Shown here in pieces: positions 4,980 to 6,245 of a stretch of DNA of 6,245 nucleotides. Location: positions 1 through 6,245 of the forward strand of contig JAKLHG010000245.1 in the NCBI GenBank assembly GCA_022710255.1, given 5' to 3'. The stretch comes from Candidatus Hydrogenedentota bacterium. GTDB taxonomy: Bacteria > Hydrogenedentota > Hydrogenedentia > Hydrogenedentales > CAITNO01. The translations under genes were made by a program, and so were the position numbers. Every line of letters begins with the position of its first letter. Position 1 is the first letter of the stretch. Below the pieces are notes generated by a model. The model did no database searches. It worked only from the letters and a program-made list of their open reading frames with translations, and was not told where the DNA came from.

Positions 4980-5021
4980 AAATTCAATAGATACAACCTT
5001 CCCAAATAGAATTTGGGAAGG
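4980..5021 (-). terminator. Rho-independent terminator of argG
   Basis: A perfect 10-bp stem is formed by CCTTCCCAAA (4997-5006) and TTTGGGAAGG (5012-5021) with the loop TAGAA. On the minus strand it is followed by TTGTATCTATTGAATTT. It begins 60 bp after the argG stop. A T-rich stretch also follows on the plus side, so it could work in both directions, but no plus-strand gene leads into it. Confidence 0.72.
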
Positions 5022-5081
5022 AGTATGATGTGTTACTTTATATTATTTTGTTGCTCCTGCGGTCCGCATACTACCAAGACG

Positions 5082-6245
5082 TCAGAAAAGCCCCGCATTC
5101 CTTCTTGCACGCAGGCGCAGGGAATTCAACCGGATAAAGCCCGTGGCATCGGCCTGGTGGTAGGCGCCTTCATCTTCCTCAAACGTGGCAATCTTCGGGT
5201 CGTACAGGGTTTTCTCCGCACGCCGCCCCACGACAGTACAGTTGCCCTTATACAGGCGGATTCTCGCGGTGCCCGTGACGTTCTCCTGGCTCTTATTGAC
5301 AAAAGCGGTCAAGGCCTCCATTTCCGGAGCGAACCAGAAACCGTTGTAAATGAGTTGAGCGATTTTGGGCGACAATTGGTCGCGCTGCAGCATGACCTCC
5401 CGGTCCATAGTAATGGATTCCACAGCACGGTGGGCGGCATAAAGGATAGTACCGCCCGGTGTTTCGTACACACCGCGTGACTTCATGCCTACAAACCGGT
5501 TTTCCACCATGTCCACGCGCCCTATCCCATTTGCGCCACCCAATGCGTTCAGTTTTTCCAATAACATGACCGGAGCCAGACGCTCTCCGTCCACCGCCAC
5601 GGGAGTACCTTCTTCAAAATCAATTTCCACATAGGTGGGGATGTCCGGCGCGGCCATGGGAGATACACTGAGGAGGAACATGTCTTCCGGAGGTTCATTC
5701 CACGGATCTTCCAGGATACCGCCCTCAAAAGAGATATGCAGTAAATTTCTGTCGGAGGAATAGGGTTTGGCCTTGGAAACAGGTACCGGAATATTGTGCT
5801 GGTTTGCGGACTCGATCATTTTTTCCCGGCTGTTCAATGTCCAATTCGGGTCCCGCCACGGGGCAATAATGCGTACGTTAGGTTCCAGCGCCATGTAGGT
5901 CAATTCAAAGCGTACTTGATCATTTCCCTTGCCCGTGGCGCCATGAGAAACGGCATCCGCCCCGGTTTCGCGAAGCGCGTCTATCTGCGCCCTGGCAATA
6001 ATCGGCCGTGCCACGCTGGTTCCCAGCAGGTAACAGCCTTCATAGAGGGCATTGGCGCGCATTGCGGGAAACACAAAATCACGCACAAAAGGTTCGCGCA
6101 AATCGGCCACTATCACCGACGCGGCGCCGGTATCCACCGCTTTTTTACGGGCAGGTTCCGTTTCTTCGCCCTGGCCCACATCGGCAATAAATGCCACCAC
6201 TTCAGCCTTATAGGTCTCCTGCAGCCATTTCAGAATGATGGAGGT
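5082..6245 (-). CDS. argG: Argininosuccinate synthase (N terminus cut by window edge)
   Basis: Joins citrulline and aspartate with ATP to give argininosuccinate, the penultimate step of arginine biosynthesis, in the cytoplasm. The 387 residues seen start TSIILKWLQETYKAEVVAF, directly after where the SGGLD part of the ATP-binding P-loop should lie, so only about the first 13-15 residues are missing; the total would be near the usual 400. Family landmarks, numbered from the first visible residue: ADVGQGEE (21-28), YLLGTSVARP (72-81), SHGATGKGNDQVRFE (100-114), the region APWRDPNWTLNSREK (128-142), DRNLLHISFEGGILEDP (165-181), IGRVDMVENRFVGMKSR (241-257) and GVYETPGGT (258-266). The GTG at 6200 is inside the gene and not a start. 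The frame is intact and ends LRARRNAGLF. A terminator follows 60 bp downstream, so it is not co-transcribed with the HAD gene unless by read-through. Confidence 0.97.
   Translation of the reverse strand, partial: TSIILKWLQETYKAEVVAFIADVGQGEETEPARKKAVDTGAASVIVADLREPFVRDFVFPAMRANALYEGCYLLGTSVARPIIARAQIDALRETGADAVSHGATGKGNDQVRFELTYMALEPNVRIIAPWRDPNWTLNSREKMIESANQHNIPVPVSKAKPYSSDRNLLHISFEGGILEDPWNEPPEDMFLLSVSPMAAPDIPTYVEIDFEEGTPVAVDGERLAPVMLLEKLNALGGANGIGRVDMVENRFVGMKSRGVYETPGGTILYAAHRAVESITMDREVMLQRDQLSPKIAQLIYNGFWFAPEMEALTAFVNKSQENVTGTARIRLYKGNCTVVGRRAEKTLYDPKIATFEEDEGAYHQADATGFIRLNSLRLRARRNAGLF

Noticed and set aside
4856..5032. Minus-strand frame with a hydrophobic stretch (ITILESGTVRVIV) after the argG terminator
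   Set aside because: No ATG or GTG start with a ribosome site, it crosses the terminator hairpin, and it matches no family I know.
5013..5480. 155-codon plus-strand frame starting by the argG terminator
   Set aside because: It lies almost entirely antisense to argG, whose frame is intact and strongly conserved. The apparent ribosome site is the right arm of the terminator stem.
1..6245. CRISPR array, tRNA or rRNA gene, riboswitch, phage or defence island
   Set aside because: No regularly spaced repeats, no cloverleaf or rRNA signatures, and no recognisable nuclease, integrase or toxin genes were seen on either strand.

Overview
The window reads as a bacterial chromosome segment in which every gene I can support is on the minus strand. 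Two long prepilin-like proteins carry a class III signal (MKRxGFTLIELLVV), an ARAREAARRKSC segment and a C-terminal NHVPGGCNVL(F/Y)MDGHV box. That type of multicopy pseudopilin is common in Lentisphaerota, Planctomycetota/Verrucomicrobiota and Hydrogenedentota. A dispersed GC-rich inverted repeat that reads as GAPASLPAG when translated fits the same groups. I therefore infer a PVC-type or Hydrogenedentota-like bacterium, and cannot resolve the phylum from this sequence.

Layout, left to right: (1) 1-118, the first 39 codons of an unrecognised minus-strand gene that runs off the left edge. (2) 119-336, a 41-bp dispersed repeat and a strong terminator. (3) 337-1338, pseudopilin 1, with its own leader and a weak promoter candidate. 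(4) 1644-1670, terminator of the next gene. (5) 1695-2708, pseudopilin 2, a close paralogue of pseudopilin 1, preceded by a leader of the same design and a good sigma70-type promoter with an A/T-rich upstream block. (6) About 2907-3271, a repeat-rich spacer with a 12-bp hairpin, a 90-bp nested inverted repeat and the second copy of the 41-bp repeat. (7) 3272-4645, a HAD-superfamily hydrolase with an unusually large cap. (8) 4646-4996, a spacer without a convincing gene. (9) 4997-5021, terminator. (10) 5082-6245, argininosuccinate synthase (argG), nearly complete but cut at its N terminus by the right edge.

The genes do not form an obvious pathway. argG is arginine biosynthesis, the HAD protein has no assigned substrate, and the two pseudopilins are separately terminated and probably separately transcribed units, not a type II secretion operon. 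The most unusual feature is the shared leader of the pseudopilins. Each has a consensus Shine-Dalgarno string (AAAGGAGGTG) about 80-90 nt before the real start with no start codon at a working distance. A second conserved block follows, and each leader contains a 31-32 codon reading frame that ends at or overlaps the pseudopilin translation start. I found no CRISPR array, tRNA or rRNA, intact insertion sequence or defence system.
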